Shown here: piece by piece, positions 9,381 to 17,041 of the stretch
Numbering within the stretch: position 1 is the first letter of the stretch
Layout: the number at the start of each line of letters is the position of its first letter
Source of the DNA: CAIUKX01 sp964580965
Lineage (GTDB): Bacteria; Bacteroidota; Bacteroidia; Flavobacteriales_D; Crocinitomicaceae
DNA: 64,000 nt
Assembly (NCBI GenBank): GCA_964580965.1
Contig: CAZOLZ010000001.1
Coordinates: forward strand, 47,139 to 111,138
Direction: 5' to 3'
The notes under the pieces: generated by a model
Seen by the model: only the letters and a program-made list of their open reading frames with translations
The model's database searches: none
What the model was told of the DNA's origin: nothing
Made by a program: the position numbers and the translations under genes

Positions 9381-10520
9381 ATGAACTTTGAAAAAAATGA
9401 AAATCAATTAATGATTTCTCAAATGGTTAGAGATTTTGCCGAAAAAGAAATCAGACCAAATATGATGCATTGGGATGATGAAGAAATTTTTCCAGTTGAT
9501 GTAATGAAAAAAATGGGAGAACTAGGACTTTTAGGTATCTATATCCCTGAAGAGTATGGAGGTTCTGGATTTGGTTATTTTGAATATGCAACAGCTTTAA
9601 TGGAGCTTGGTAAAGTTTGTGGAGGTGTTGGGTTGAGTGTTGCTGCTCATAATTCTTTATGTACAGGTCATATTTATTACCATGGAACAGAAGAACAAAA
9701 AAAGAAATATTTACCAAAATTAGCTTCTGGAGAATTTATAGGTGCTTGGGGATTAACCGAACCTAACACTGGTTCTGATGCTATGAGAATGAAAACAGTT
9801 GCTCAAAAAGATGGAGAATATTGGGTAATTAACGGAGCAAAAAACTGGATTACACATGGCTTGTCTGGAGATGTAGCTGTAGTTTTAGTTAGGACTGGAG
9901 AGTTGTTAGATAGTAATGGAATTACAGCATTTATTATTGATAAAGATACACCTGGATTTTCATCAGTTAAGATTAAAGATAAGTTTGGTGTTAGAGCGAG
10001 TGAGACAGCAGAATTAATTTTTGATAATGTTCGAGTTCACGAAAGCCAAGTAATTGGAGAGGTAGGTAAAGGTTTTAAGCAAGCTATGCAAGTCTTGGAT
10101 GGAGGACGAATTTCAATTGCAGCTTTAAGTTGTGGTGTAGCAAGAGGTGCTTATGAAGCTGCGTTAAAATATTCTAAAGAAAGAGAACAATTTGGTCAAT
10201 CTATTTCTAAATTCCAAGCAATAGGTTTCAAATTAGCAGATTTGGCTACTGAAATTGAAGCGGCAGAATTATTGACTTTTCAAGCTGCTTATTTGAAAAA
10301 TAATAAGATGCCTTTAACAAAGCAAGGAGCTTACGCTAAATATTATGCAAGTGAAGTAGCTGTTAAATCAGGGAATGAAGCAATGCAAATTATGGGAGGC
10401 TATGGTTATACAAAAGAGTATCCTGCTGAGAAATTTTTAAGAGATGCTAGATTGATGACAGTAGGTGAAGGAACTTCGGAGATTCAAAAAATAGTGATTT
10501 CAAGAGAAATTTTAAAATAA
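9381..10520 (+). CDS. Acyl-CoA dehydrogenase
   Basis: This FAD-dependent enzyme introduces a trans-2,3 double bond in acyl-CoA during fatty-acid or branched-chain amino-acid breakdown. Seen in order: an N-terminal helical domain, the FAD/substrate region (WGLTEPNTGSDA, near residue 125), KNWITHG, and the C-terminal QIMGGYGYTKEYPAEKFLRDAR followed by GEGTSEIQ. The Glu in GEGT matches the catalytic base of short/medium-chain members. Length is 379 aa. The exact chain-length preference cannot be read from sequence. It is 36 nt downstream of apt. Confidence 0.94.
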   Translation: MNFEKNENQLMISQMVRDFAEKEIRPNMMHWDDEEIFPVDVMKKMGELGLLGIYIPEEYGGSGFGYFEYATALMELGKVCGGVGLSVAAHNSLCTGHIYYHGTEEQKKKYLPKLASGEFIGAWGLTEPNTGSDAMRMKTVAQKDGEYWVINGAKNWITHGLSGDVAVVLVRTGELLDSNGITAFIIDKDTPGFSSVKIKDKFGVRASETAELIFDNVRVHESQVIGEVGKGFKQAMQVLDGGRISIAALSCGVARGAYEAALKYSKEREQFGQSISKFQAIGFKLADLATEIEAAELLTFQAAYLKNNKMPLTKQGAYAKYYASEVAVKSGNEAMQIMGGYGYTKEYPAEKFLRDARLMTVGEGTSEIQKIVISREILK

Positions 10521-10523
10521 CTA

Positions 10524-10553
10524 TTGTTAATAAAAAAAATAATAATATCTTTG
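10524..10553 (+). promoter_or_regulatory. Promoter of rpsU
   Basis: TTG at 10524-10526 and TATCTTTG at 10546-10553 are separated by exactly 19 nt, a near-perfect Bacteroidota promoter. Transcription would begin about 10560, some 38 nt before the rpsU ATG. Confidence 0.75.
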
Positions 10554-10597
10554 CATTCCAATTTTTAGTGAAAGATAAATTTAAATAAAAAAGAAAT

Positions 10598-10789
10598 ATG
10601 TTAATAATTCCGGTAAAAGAAGGAGAAAACATCGAAAGAGCTTTAAAAAAGTTCAAAAAAAAGTTTGACAAAACTAAAGCGATGAAAGAATTAAGAAGCA
10701 GAAAAGAGTTTGTAAAACCATCTGTAGTTAATCGTCAACAAAGAATCCGTGCTGCTTACCGTGAAAGAATGATTTCTCAATCATTATAA
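10598..10789 (+). CDS. rpsU: 30S ribosomal protein S21
   Basis: A 63-aa basic protein starting MLIIPVKEGENIERALKKF, with the S21 hallmark KKFDKTKAMKELRSRKEF. S21 binds the 30S subunit near the anti-Shine-Dalgarno region. It has its own promoter (10524-10553) and is followed closely by a hairpin terminator, so it is probably transcribed mostly alone, with read-through into xerC. Confidence 0.96.
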   Translation: MLIIPVKEGENIERALKKFKKKFDKTKAMKELRSRKEFVKPSVVNRQQRIRAAYRERMISQSL

Positions 10790-10818
10790 TTAACGTAACA
10801 AAGACAGATATTATTCGT

Positions 10819-10844
10819 AAAGGAGCCTATGGCTCCTTTTTTTT
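10819..10844 (+). terminator. Intrinsic terminator after rpsU, overlapping the xerC start
   Basis: The 9-bp arms AAAGGAGCC (10819-10827) and GGCTCCTTT (10831-10839) surround a TAT loop, and the second arm runs into eight Ts (10837-10844). The ATG at 10829-10831 assigned to the recombinase begins inside the loop. Confidence 0.85.
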
Positions 10845-11707
10845 ATTTACAGTTTTTAGATTATTTAAGGTATGAAAAGCGTTATTCAAATCATACCATA
10901 GTTAATTATGAAGTCGACTTAAAACAATTTTTTGAATTTTTCGATGGAGAAGATGTTACTATTTTAAAGTCAAAAGAAATTAGGTCTTGGCTAGTAAATT
11001 TGTCAGAAAAAAAAATAACAAATAAAACCATCGCTAGGAAATTATCAACACTTAAGACTTTTTATAAGTTTTTACAAAAGGAAAACTTGATTGATCGTAA
11101 TCCTGTAATTCGTATAAACGCTCCTAAGGTTGAAAAGCGTTTACCAGCTTTTGTAAAAGAAGTAGAACTATCAATTGAAAAGTTAAAGGTGCTAGATGGG
11201 GACACACATGAAGAAAAGAGAAATTTTTTAATTTTTGAAGTGTTTTATCAAACTGGTATTCGTTTATCAGAACTACTTTTATTAAAAGAAAAAGATTTTT
11301 CAAAGGGAAGGATATTGGTAAATGGTAAACGAAACAAACAACGTGTAATACCTTTGTCTAACGATTTGACAAATAAAATCATAGATTTTCAAACATTTAA
11401 ACAAAATAATAGAATTAATTCAGATTATATTTTTTGTAGTAATAGAGGTGAAAAATTATATTCTAAGCTTGTTTATAGAATAATAAATTCCTATCTTGGC
11501 TGTGTAACGAAGATGGAAAGGCGAAGTCCACATGTGTTGAGACATACTTTTGCTACACATATGTTAAATAATGGAGCAGGTCTAGAAGCTTTAAAAGAGT
11601 TATTAGGTCATTCGAGTTTGTCAGCAACGCAAGTGTATACGCACAATACTTTTTCACAATTAACTAATATATATTCACAAGCTCACCCTAGGGGAGAAAA
11701 AAATTAA
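10829..11707 (+). CDS. xerC: Tyrosine recombinase XerC-type
   Basis: A 292-aa tyrosine recombinase that should act on chromosome-dimer sites with a XerD partner. The N-terminal SAM-like domain begins at once (FLDYLRYEKRYSNHTI). The catalytic set is present: Arg in TGIRLSELL, the HVLRHTFATHML box, LGHSSLSATQ and the nucleophile in VYTHNTF. The only in-frame ATG that keeps the N-terminal helix is at 10829, inside the rpsU terminator, giving MAPFFYLQFLDYL. The next gene, hpf, follows by 5 nt. XerC rather than XerD is inferred from the rpsU-xerC-hpf order usual in Bacteroidota. Confidence 0.88.
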   Translation: MAPFFYLQFLDYLRYEKRYSNHTIVNYEVDLKQFFEFFDGEDVTILKSKEIRSWLVNLSEKKITNKTIARKLSTLKTFYKFLQKENLIDRNPVIRINAPKVEKRLPAFVKEVELSIEKLKVLDGDTHEEKRNFLIFEVFYQTGIRLSELLLLKEKDFSKGRILVNGKRNKQRVIPLSNDLTNKIIDFQTFKQNNRINSDYIFCSNRGEKLYSKLVYRIINSYLGCVTKMERRSPHVLRHTFATHMLNNGAGLEALKELLGHSSLSATQVYTHNTFSQLTNIYSQAHPRGEKN

Positions 11708-11712
11708 AAATT

Positions 11713-12006
11713 ATGGACATTAAATTGCATTCAGTTCACTTCACAGCAGATCAAAAGCTTATTGATTTTGTTAATGAAAAGGTTAAAAAATTAGGTTTGT
11801 TTTATGACGCTATTGTTACATCTGAAGTCTTTTTAAGACTTGATAAGAACCAAGAAGGTGAAAATAAAATTTCAGAGGTTAAACTGTTGATACCAGGTAA
11901 AGAATTGTTTGCAAAGAAGCATGCTAGAAGCTTTGAAGAGGCAACAGATTTAGCAGTTGAGGCATTAAGAAAGCAAGTAGCAAAACAAAAGGAAAAAAAT
12001 AAATAA
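11713..12006 (+). CDS. hpf: Ribosome hibernation-promoting factor, short form
   Basis: At 97 aa this is a single HPF/RaiA (S30AE) domain: MDIKLHSVHFTADQKLIDFV, AIVTSEVFLRLD, and a C-terminal helix (SFEEATDLAVEALRKQV) with a Lys-rich tail. These proteins bind the 30S decoding site and inactivate ribosomes in stationary phase. It has no long-form dimerisation domain. It is the last gene of the rpsU-xerC-hpf group and is followed by a strong terminator. Confidence 0.93.
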   Translation: MDIKLHSVHFTADQKLIDFVNEKVKKLGLFYDAIVTSEVFLRLDKNQEGENKISEVKLLIPGKELFAKKHARSFEEATDLAVEALRKQVAKQKEKNK

Positions 12007-12024
12007 TACTTTTATTTCATTAGT

Positions 12025-12060
12025 AATCAGTCAATTATAATAATTGACTGATTTTTTTTT
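12025..12060 (+). terminator. Intrinsic terminator after hpf
   Basis: A perfect 13-bp stem, AATCAGTCAATTA (12025-12037) with TAATTGACTGATT (12041-12053), a 3-nt loop and a long T run to 12060. Confidence 0.9.
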
Positions 12061-12079
12061 GATTTTTTTTTTGAAAAAG

Positions 12080-12110
12080 TTTGCACATTTAAATTTTAGG
12101 CTTAATTTTG
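12080..12110 (+). promoter_or_regulatory. Promoter of the tRNA-tuf operon
   Basis: TTTG at 12080-12083 and TAATTTTG at 12103-12110 are 19 nt apart, matching the full Bacteroidota consensus. It lies 60 nt upstream of the first tRNA and directly after the hpf terminator. Confidence 0.8.
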
Positions 12111-12169
12111 CACCACCCATTTGGGAAACACGATTTTAAAGTTCTTTAATTTACTGAAATATCAATAAC

Positions 12170-12243
12170 GCCGATGTAGCTCAGCTGGCTAGAGCAGCTG
12201 ATTTGTAATCAGCAGGTCGGGGGTTCGAGTCCCTCCATCGGCT
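12170..12243 (+). tRNA. tRNA-Thr (anticodon TGT)
   Basis: A 74-nt cloverleaf. Acceptor arms GCCGATG and CATCGGC pair fully; the anticodon stem GCTGA/TCAGC encloses TTTGTAA, so the anticodon is TGT; the T-loop reads GGTTCGAGTCC. The 3' CCA is not encoded. First of four tRNAs ahead of tuf. Confidence 0.96.
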
Positions 12244-12250
12244 CAAAGTT

Positions 12251-12332
12251 GGGGATGTCGCATAGTGGCTATTGCAGCAGACTGTAAATCTGTCACCGTT
12301 TGGTATCGTTGGTTCGAGTCCATCCATCCCCA
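12251..12332 (+). tRNA. tRNA-Tyr (anticodon GTA)
   Basis: An 82-nt class II tRNA with a long variable arm. Acceptor GGGGATG pairs with CATCCCC, discriminator A. The anticodon loop CTGTAAA gives GTA. No encoded CCA. Confidence 0.95.
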
Positions 12333-12364
12333 CTAGTATTGTTGATATTTATAAAATTTAATAA

Positions 12365-12437
12365 GCGGGAGTAGCTCAGTTGGTAGAGCGTCAGCCTTCC
12401 AAGCTGAGGGTCGCGAGTTCGAATCTCGTCTCCCGCT
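12365..12437 (+). tRNA. tRNA-Gly (anticodon TCC)
   Basis: A 73-nt cloverleaf with acceptor GCGGGAG/CTCCCGC, anticodon stem TCAGC/GCTGA around CTTCCAA (anticodon TCC) and a T-arm with GAGTTCGAATCTC. No encoded CCA. Confidence 0.96.
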
Positions 12438-12463
12438 CTTATTAAAATTTAAGTAATTTAAAG

Positions 12464-12535
12464 GCCGGTGTAGCTCAGAGGTAGAGTGCTTCCTTGGTAA
12501 GGAAGAGGTCACGAGTTCAATTCTCGTCGTCGGCT
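12464..12535 (+). tRNA. tRNA-Thr (anticodon GGT)
   Basis: A 72-nt cloverleaf. Acceptor GCCGGTG pairs with CGTCGGC using two G-U wobbles. Anticodon stem CTTCC/GGAAG encloses TTGGTAA, giving GGT. The second Thr tRNA of the cluster, directly upstream of tuf. Confidence 0.95.
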
Positions 12536-12634
12536 CTGCTTGGTGTGTATATAATGTTGATTTCATCCGTTTTTCGGGTGGAATTTTGTACATTAAAAAG
12601 GTTTGTTTTTTATTAACTAAGTAACAATAATAAA

Positions 12635-13822
12635 ATGGCTAAGGAAAATTATGATCGTTCGAAACCGCATTTAAATATCGGTACTATTGGACACGTAGAT
12701 CACGGGAAAACTACTTTGACAGCTGCGATTTGTACAGTTTTGTCTAATAAAGGTTTAGCACAACTTCGTGATTTCTCATCAATTGATAACGCTCCAGAAG
12801 AGAAAGAGCGTGGTATTACTATTAACACAGCTCACGTAGAGTATGAGACTACTAATCGTCACTATGCTCACATCGATTGTCCGGGTCACGCGGATTACGT
12901 TAAGAACATGGTAACTGGTGCTGCGCAAATGGATGGTGCTATCATCGTTGTAGCTGCAACAGATGGGCCTATGCCACAAACTCGTGAGCACATCTTATTA
13001 GGTCGTCAGGTAGGTATTCCACGTATTGTTGTTTTTATGAACAAAGTGGATTTAGTTGATGATGCTGAATTATTAGAATTAGTAGAAATGGAAATCCGTG
13101 AGTTATTATCTTTCTACGATTATGATGGAGATAATGCTCCTGTAGTTCAAGGTTCTGCTTTAGGTGCTTTAAATGGTGAGCCAGAGTGGGTAGCTAAAGT
13201 TGATGAATTAATGGATGCTGTAGATTCTTACATTGAATTACCTCCACGTGATACTGATAAGCCTTTCTTGATGTCTATCGAGGATGTATTTACTATTCAA
13301 GGTCGTGGTACTGTAGCTACAGGTCGTATTGAAACTGGTGTTATTAATACAGGTGATCCAGTTGAGATTTTAGGTATGGGTACAGAAAAATTAACTTCTA
13401 CAGTAACAGGAGTTGAGATGTTCCGTAAAATCTTAGATAGAGGTGAAGCAGGAGATAACGTTGGTTTATTATTAAGAGGTATTGATAAAACTGATATTAA
13501 AAGAGGTATGGTTATCTGTAAGCCAGGTTCAACTAACCCTCATGCAGAATTCAAAGCTGAAATCTATGTTTTGAAGAAAGAAGAAGGTGGTCGTCATACT
13601 CCATTCCATAATAAATACCGTCCTCAGTTCTATTTCAGAACAACTGATGTTACAGGTGAGATTTTCTTATCAGACGGTCGTGAAATGGTAATGCCAGGTG
13701 ATAACGTTTCTATTAATGTTAAATTAATCGTTCCAGTAGCAATGGATAAAGGTTTACGTTTTGCAATCCGTGAAGGTGGTAGAACAGTAGGTGCTGGTCA
13801 GGTTACTGAAATTATTGACTAA
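12635..13822 (+). CDS. tuf: Translation elongation factor Tu
   Basis: A 395-aa GTPase that delivers aminoacyl-tRNA to the ribosome. The G-domain motifs are all present: GHVDHGKTTL (P-loop), the switch region RGITI, DCPGHADY, NKVD and GSALGAL. Domains 2 and 3 follow (GRGTVATGRIETG; HTPFHNKYRPQFYFR). It is the only tuf copy in the window. It follows four tRNA genes and ends in a terminator, as in the E. coli thrU-tyrU-glyT-thrT-tufB operon. Codons are noticeably richer in C-ending and CGT codons than neighbouring genes, as expected for very high expression. Confidence 0.98.
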   Translation: MAKENYDRSKPHLNIGTIGHVDHGKTTLTAAICTVLSNKGLAQLRDFSSIDNAPEEKERGITINTAHVEYETTNRHYAHIDCPGHADYVKNMVTGAAQMDGAIIVVAATDGPMPQTREHILLGRQVGIPRIVVFMNKVDLVDDAELLELVEMEIRELLSFYDYDGDNAPVVQGSALGALNGEPEWVAKVDELMDAVDSYIELPPRDTDKPFLMSIEDVFTIQGRGTVATGRIETGVINTGDPVEILGMGTEKLTSTVTGVEMFRKILDRGEAGDNVGLLLRGIDKTDIKRGMVICKPGSTNPHAEFKAEIYVLKKEEGGRHTPFHNKYRPQFYFRTTDVTGEIFLSDGREMVMPGDNVSINVKLIVPVAMDKGLRFAIREGGRTVGAGQVTEIID

Positions 13823-13847
13823 TATTTTATATAAGTCTTGATATTTT

Positions 13848-13870
13848 AAGGGGAGCTTGCTCCCCTTTTT
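13848..13870 (+). terminator. Intrinsic terminator after tuf
   Basis: AAGGGGAG (13848-13855), loop CTTG, CTCCCCTT (13860-13867), then Ts to 13870. It separates tuf from tRNA-Trp and secE. Confidence 0.9.
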
Positions 13871-13872
13871 AT

Positions 13873-13945
13873 GCGGGTGTAGCTCAGTTGGTAGAGTAGT
13901 GGTCTCCAAAACCATTGGTCGTGAGTTCGAATCTTACCGCCCGCG
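13873..13945 (+). tRNA. tRNA-Trp (anticodon CCA)
   Basis: A 73-nt cloverleaf: acceptor GCGGGTG/CGCCCGC, anticodon stem GTGGT/ACCAT around CTCCAAA (anticodon CCA), discriminator G. It starts 2 nt after the tuf terminator's T run and ends 17 nt before secE. Confidence 0.96.
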
Positions 13946-13962
13946 CAATAAAACAATGAGTT

Positions 13963-14184
13963 GTGTCAAAAATTAAAGAATATATTAACGATACAGTAAA
14001 CGAAATGGTTCATAAAGTAACTTGGCCTACTTGGAAAGAGTTACAGAATAGTACCATTATTGTTGTCGTTGCGTCTATTATCATTTCATTGTTCATTTTT
14101 GTAATGGATTTCGGATTTGGTATCGTTGGAGGAACTGACTCATCTTGGAAAGGTGTTTTAGGTTTTATTTACAGAATGTTTTAA
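13963..14184 (+). CDS. secE: Preprotein translocase subunit SecE
   Basis: A 73-aa single-TM subunit of the SecYEG channel. It has the amphipathic helix EMVHKVTWPTWKEL followed by the TM segment STIIVVVASIIISLFIFVMD. The GTG at 13963 is the start; the nearby ATG at 13956 is out of frame and closes after six codons. The order secE-nusG-rplK is the universal one. Confidence 0.94.
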   Translation: MSKIKEYINDTVNEMVHKVTWPTWKELQNSTIIVVVASIIISLFIFVMDFGFGIVGGTDSSWKGVLGFIYRMF

Positions 14185-14190
14185 AAGATA

Positions 14191-14742
14191 ATGGGAGATA
14201 TAAAAAAACGTTGGTACGTTGTTAGAGCTGTCAGTGGAAAAGAAAAAAAGGTCAAAGAATTTCTTGATCTTGAAATTGCAAGACATAAAATAGACGATTA
14301 TGTTGAGCAGGTTCTAATTCCAACTGAAAAAGTTTTTCAAATTCGTAACGGTAAGAAGATTATGAAAGAAAAATCTTATTTGCCAGGATATGTTTTGATT
14401 GAAGCTGCTTTGGTTGGAGAAGTTACTCACGTTATCAAAAGTATTCCTAATGTAATAGGATTTCTTGGAACTGAAAAGGGAGGTGATCCTGTTCCAATGA
14501 GAATGTCTGAAGTAAATCGTATTTTAGGTAAGGTTGATGAATTATCAGGTTCTGAAGAAGAGATGAAGATTCCTTATGTTGTTGGTGAATCTGTCAAAGT
14601 TATTGATGGACCATTTAACAACTTTTCAGGGGTTATTGATGAAATCAATGAAGAGAAAAAGAAACTTAAAGTAATGGTTAAAATCTTTGGTAGAAAAAAT
14701 CTATTAGAGCTTAATTACATGCAAGTTTCTAAAGAAGTTTAA
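14191..14742 (+). CDS. nusG: Transcription termination/antitermination factor NusG
   Basis: A 183-aa protein with an NGN domain (WYVVRAVSGKEKKVKEFL, then LPGYVLIEA) and a C-terminal KOW domain (VGESVKVIDGPFNNFSGVI). NusG binds RNA polymerase and links it to Rho or the ribosome. It begins 6 nt after secE. Confidence 0.97.
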   Translation: MGDIKKRWYVVRAVSGKEKKVKEFLDLEIARHKIDDYVEQVLIPTEKVFQIRNGKKIMKEKSYLPGYVLIEAALVGEVTHVIKSIPNVIGFLGTEKGGDPVPMRMSEVNRILGKVDELSGSEEEMKIPYVVGESVKVIDGPFNNFSGVIDEINEEKKKLKVMVKIFGRKNLLELNYMQVSKEV

Positions 14743-14747
14743 TTTTG
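14740..14747 (+). promoter_or_regulatory. Candidate -7 element (TAATTTTG) upstream of rplK
   Basis: TAATTTTG overlaps the nusG stop codon. No TTG lies at 19-nt spacing, so the -33 part is weak. If used, the transcript would start about 14754 and carry the structured leader ahead of rplK. Confidence 0.4.
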
Positions 14748-14765
14748 TATATTAACCAGTAGGAG

Positions 14766-14801
14766 TGAGTGTAAACGAACTAAAGCTTCCCGTTAAACTC
14801 A
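14766..14801 (+). promoter_or_regulatory. Structured mRNA leader of rplK, possible ribosomal-protein operator
   Basis: In the 86-nt spacer before rplK, TGAGT (14766-14770) pairs with ACTCA (14797-14801) and AACG (14774-14777) pairs with CGTT (14791-14794). An asymmetric internal loop (GTA opposite AA) separates the two helices, and the apical loop is 13 nt. There is no T run, so it is not a terminator. In other bacteria L1 represses rplKA through a leader hairpin; that role here is inferred only from position. Confidence 0.4.
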
Positions 14802-14828
14802 TGTTTGACTACATAATTTTTTAATAAG

Positions 14829-15275
14829 ATGGCTAAAGTAGTAGCAGGATTGATCAAATTACAGATCAAAGGAGGTGCAGCTAACCCGTCACCACCAGTA
14901 GGACCAGCTTTAGGTTCTAAGGGTGTTAATATCATGGAGTTCTGTAAGCAGTTTAATGCTAGAACTCAAGATAAAGCGGGAAAAGTTTTACCAGTTGTTA
15001 TCACTGTTTATAGTGATAAATCTTTTGATTTTATTATCAAAACACCACCAGCAGCTGTTCAAATCAAAGAATTAGGCAAATTGAAAAAAGGTTCATCAGA
15101 ACCTAATCGTTCAAAGGTTGGTACTATTTCATGGGATGTTGTTAGAACAATCGCAGAGGATAAATTACCAGATATGAACTGTTTCACTGTCGATTCTGCA
15201 ATGAGAATGGTAGCAGGTACAGCAAGAAGTATGGGTGTTAATGTAAATGGTGGTAATGCACCTGAAACTAAATAA
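14829..15275 (+). CDS. rplK: 50S ribosomal protein L11
   Basis: A 148-aa protein with the RNA/proline-rich N-terminal signature (GGAANPSPPVGPALGSKGVN) and a C-terminal rRNA-binding domain ending TARSMGVNVNG. L11 forms the GTPase-associated centre of the ribosome with L10 and L7/L12. First gene of the rplKAJL group; rplA follows after 12 nt. Confidence 0.98.
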   Translation: MAKVVAGLIKLQIKGGAANPSPPVGPALGSKGVNIMEFCKQFNARTQDKAGKVLPVVITVYSDKSFDFIIKTPPAAVQIKELGKLKKGSSEPNRSKVGTISWDVVRTIAEDKLPDMNCFTVDSAMRMVAGTARSMGVNVNGGNAPETK

Positions 15276-15287
15276 GTGTTATAAATC

Positions 15288-15983
15288 ATGGGAAGAATTT
15301 CTAAAAAAAGAAAAGAAGTTTTAGCTAAGTATGATAATACAAAAGCTTACTCATTAGAAGAAGCATGTAATTTAGTGAAGGAAATTTCCACTACTAAGTT
15401 TGATGCTTCAGTTGATGTTTGTGTTAGGTTAGGTGTTGATCCTAGAAAAGCTAACCAAATGGTTAGAGGTACAGTTTCTTTACCACACGGTACTGGTAAG
15501 ACAGTTAGAGTTTTAGTTTTGTGTACTCCTGACAAGGAAGAGGAAGCTAAAGCAGCTGGTGCAGATCATGTTGGTTTAGATGATTATATCGCTAAAATCA
15601 AAGGAGGTTGGACAGATATCGACGTTATTGTTACAATGCCTTCTGTTATGGGTAAAGTTGGTGCTTTAGGTAGAATTTTAGGGCCTAGAGGTTTAATGCC
15701 AAATCCTAAGACAGGTACAGTAACTATGGACGTTGCTAAAGCAGTTGAAGAGGTTAAAGCTGGAAAAATTGACTTTAAAGTTGACAAATATGGAATTATC
15801 CATAGTTCAGTTGCAAAAGCTAGTTTTGAAGGTGTTAAGATTAAAGAAAATGCAAATGAATTACTTCAAACTTTAATCAAAATGAAACCATCTTCTGCTA
15901 AAGGTACTTATATTAAAAGTATATACTTAAGTTCAACTATGAGTCCAAGTATTCAAGTTGATACTAAGTCTGTAACACTTTAA
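15288..15983 (+). CDS. rplA: 50S ribosomal protein L1
   Basis: A 231-aa protein of normal length. Signatures include FDASVDVCVRLGVDPRKANQ, the central GRILGPRGLMPNPKTGTV and KIDFKVDKYGIIHSSV. It binds 23S rRNA at the L1 stalk and in many bacteria also represses its own mRNA. It is 12 nt after rplK and 15 nt before rplJ. Confidence 0.98.
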   Translation: MGRISKKRKEVLAKYDNTKAYSLEEACNLVKEISTTKFDASVDVCVRLGVDPRKANQMVRGTVSLPHGTGKTVRVLVLCTPDKEEEAKAAGADHVGLDDYIAKIKGGWTDIDVIVTMPSVMGKVGALGRILGPRGLMPNPKTGTVTMDVAKAVEEVKAGKIDFKVDKYGIIHSSVAKASFEGVKIKENANELLQTLIKMKPSSAKGTYIKSIYLSSTMSPSIQVDTKSVTL

Positions 15984-15998
15984 TAAAATAAGCACAAG

Positions 15999-16520
15999 AT
16001 GACAAAACAAGAAAAAGCGAAGTACATAGATGGGTTAGCAACTGAATTAACAGAAGCTAACGTTGTCTATCTCACGGATACTGCTGATTTAACGGTAGAA
16101 GAAGTTAACGCTCTTCGTAGAAAATGTTTCAACTCTAACATAAAAATGAGGGTAGTTAAAAATACACTACTTGAAAAAGCAATGTTGAAAGTTGAAGGTA
16201 GAAATTATGGTAACTTGACTGAAGTTTTAGCTGGTCAAACTTCTATAATGTTTTCTGAAGTGGGTAATGCTCCTGCTAAATTAATCGAAGACTTCCGTAA
16301 GAAAAACGATAAGCCTATTTTAAAAGGAGCTTACGTAGAAGAAGCAGTTTTCTTAGGTGATAATCAATTATCAACATTAACTGCAATTAAGAGTAAAGAA
16401 GAAGTTCTTGGTGAGATTATTGGATTACTTCAAAGTCCTGCTAAGAATGTTATTTCTGGACTTAAAGGTGCTGGAGGTAAAATTGCTGGTATCTTAAAAA
16501 CGCTCGAAGAAAGAGCATAG
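15999..16520 (+). CDS. rplJ: 50S ribosomal protein L10
   Basis: A 173-aa protein with the L10 N-terminal rRNA-binding domain (NVVYLTDTADLTVEEVNALRRK, MRVVKNTLLEKAM) and the C-terminal helix that holds L7/L12 dimers. Normal length and position between rplA and rplL. Confidence 0.97.
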   Translation: MTKQEKAKYIDGLATELTEANVVYLTDTADLTVEEVNALRRKCFNSNIKMRVVKNTLLEKAMLKVEGRNYGNLTEVLAGQTSIMFSEVGNAPAKLIEDFRKKNDKPILKGAYVEEAVFLGDNQLSTLTAIKSKEEVLGEIIGLLQSPAKNVISGLKGAGGKIAGILKTLEERA

Positions 16521-16560
16521 TAAATTAATTATTGTATAATCTATATTAAATTAAATAAAG

Positions 16561-16941
16561 ATGGCTGATTTAAATCAAATCGCGGAAACGTTAGTAAACT
16601 TAACAGTTAAAGAAGTTAACGAACTTGCAACAATTTTAAAAGATGAGTATGGTATCGAACCTGCTGCTGCTGCTGTAGCTGTAGCTGGTGGAGCTGCTGG
16701 TGGTGATGCTGGAGCTGGTGCTGAAGAAAAAACTGAATTCGATGTAATTTTGAAATCAGGTGGTTCAAGCAAATTAGCAGTTGTTAAATTAGTAAAAGAA
16801 TTAACAGGAACTGGATTAAAGGAATCTAAAGATTTAGTTGATGGTGCTCCTTCTACATTAAAAGAAGGTGTATCTAAAGACGAAGCTGCAGCATTAAAAT
16901 CTTCATTAGAAGAAGCTGGAGCTGAAGTTGAGATTAAGTAA
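16561..16941 (+). CDS. rplL: 50S ribosomal protein L7/L12
   Basis: A 126-aa stalk protein. It has an N-terminal dimerisation helix (LVNLTVKEVNELATILKDEY), an Ala/Gly-rich hinge (residues about 35-57) and the C-terminal factor-binding domain (EKTEFDVILKSGG, GLKESKDLVDGAP). Last ribosomal gene before the rpoBC attenuator. Confidence 0.98.
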   Translation: MADLNQIAETLVNLTVKEVNELATILKDEYGIEPAAAAVAVAGGAAGGDAGAGAEEKTEFDVILKSGGSSKLAVVKLVKELTGTGLKESKDLVDGAPSTLKEGVSKDEAAALKSSLEEAGAEVEIK

Positions 16942-16963
16942 TTAGCATACTTCATTTAGGGAA

Positions 16964-17001
16964 AGGCACCGCTTTTTAGCGTGTGCCTATTCCTATTTTT
17001 T
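16964..17001 (+). terminator. Attenuator-like hairpin between rplL and rpoB
   Basis: AGGCAC-CGCT (16964-16973) pairs with AGCG-GTGCCT (16978-16988, one bulged T) around a TTTT loop; outer bases GGAA/TTCC extend the stem. A T run ends at 17001. rpoB has no obvious promoter in the remaining 40 nt, so this is probably a leaky terminator that lowers rpoBC relative to the ribosomal genes, as in E. coli. Confidence 0.75.
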
Positions 17002-17041
17002 AAAATTAAGTAAGTTAAAATAGATTTATCAACAAATTCTT

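Noticed and set aside
10829..11707. Integrase of an integrated element
   Set aside because: Size, motifs and the rpsU-xerC-hpf order fit a housekeeping Xer recombinase; no attachment-site duplication or cargo was seen.
12333..12593. An 86-codon minus-strand frame across the tRNA-Gly and tRNA-Thr genes
   Set aside because: It is the antisense of two tRNA genes; translated tRNA complements give such TRIELVTSS-type spurious proteins.
16575..16955. A 126-codon frame opposite rplL
   Set aside because: It is a shadow caused by the Ala-rich codon pattern of L7/L12; composition is low-complexity and there is no support.
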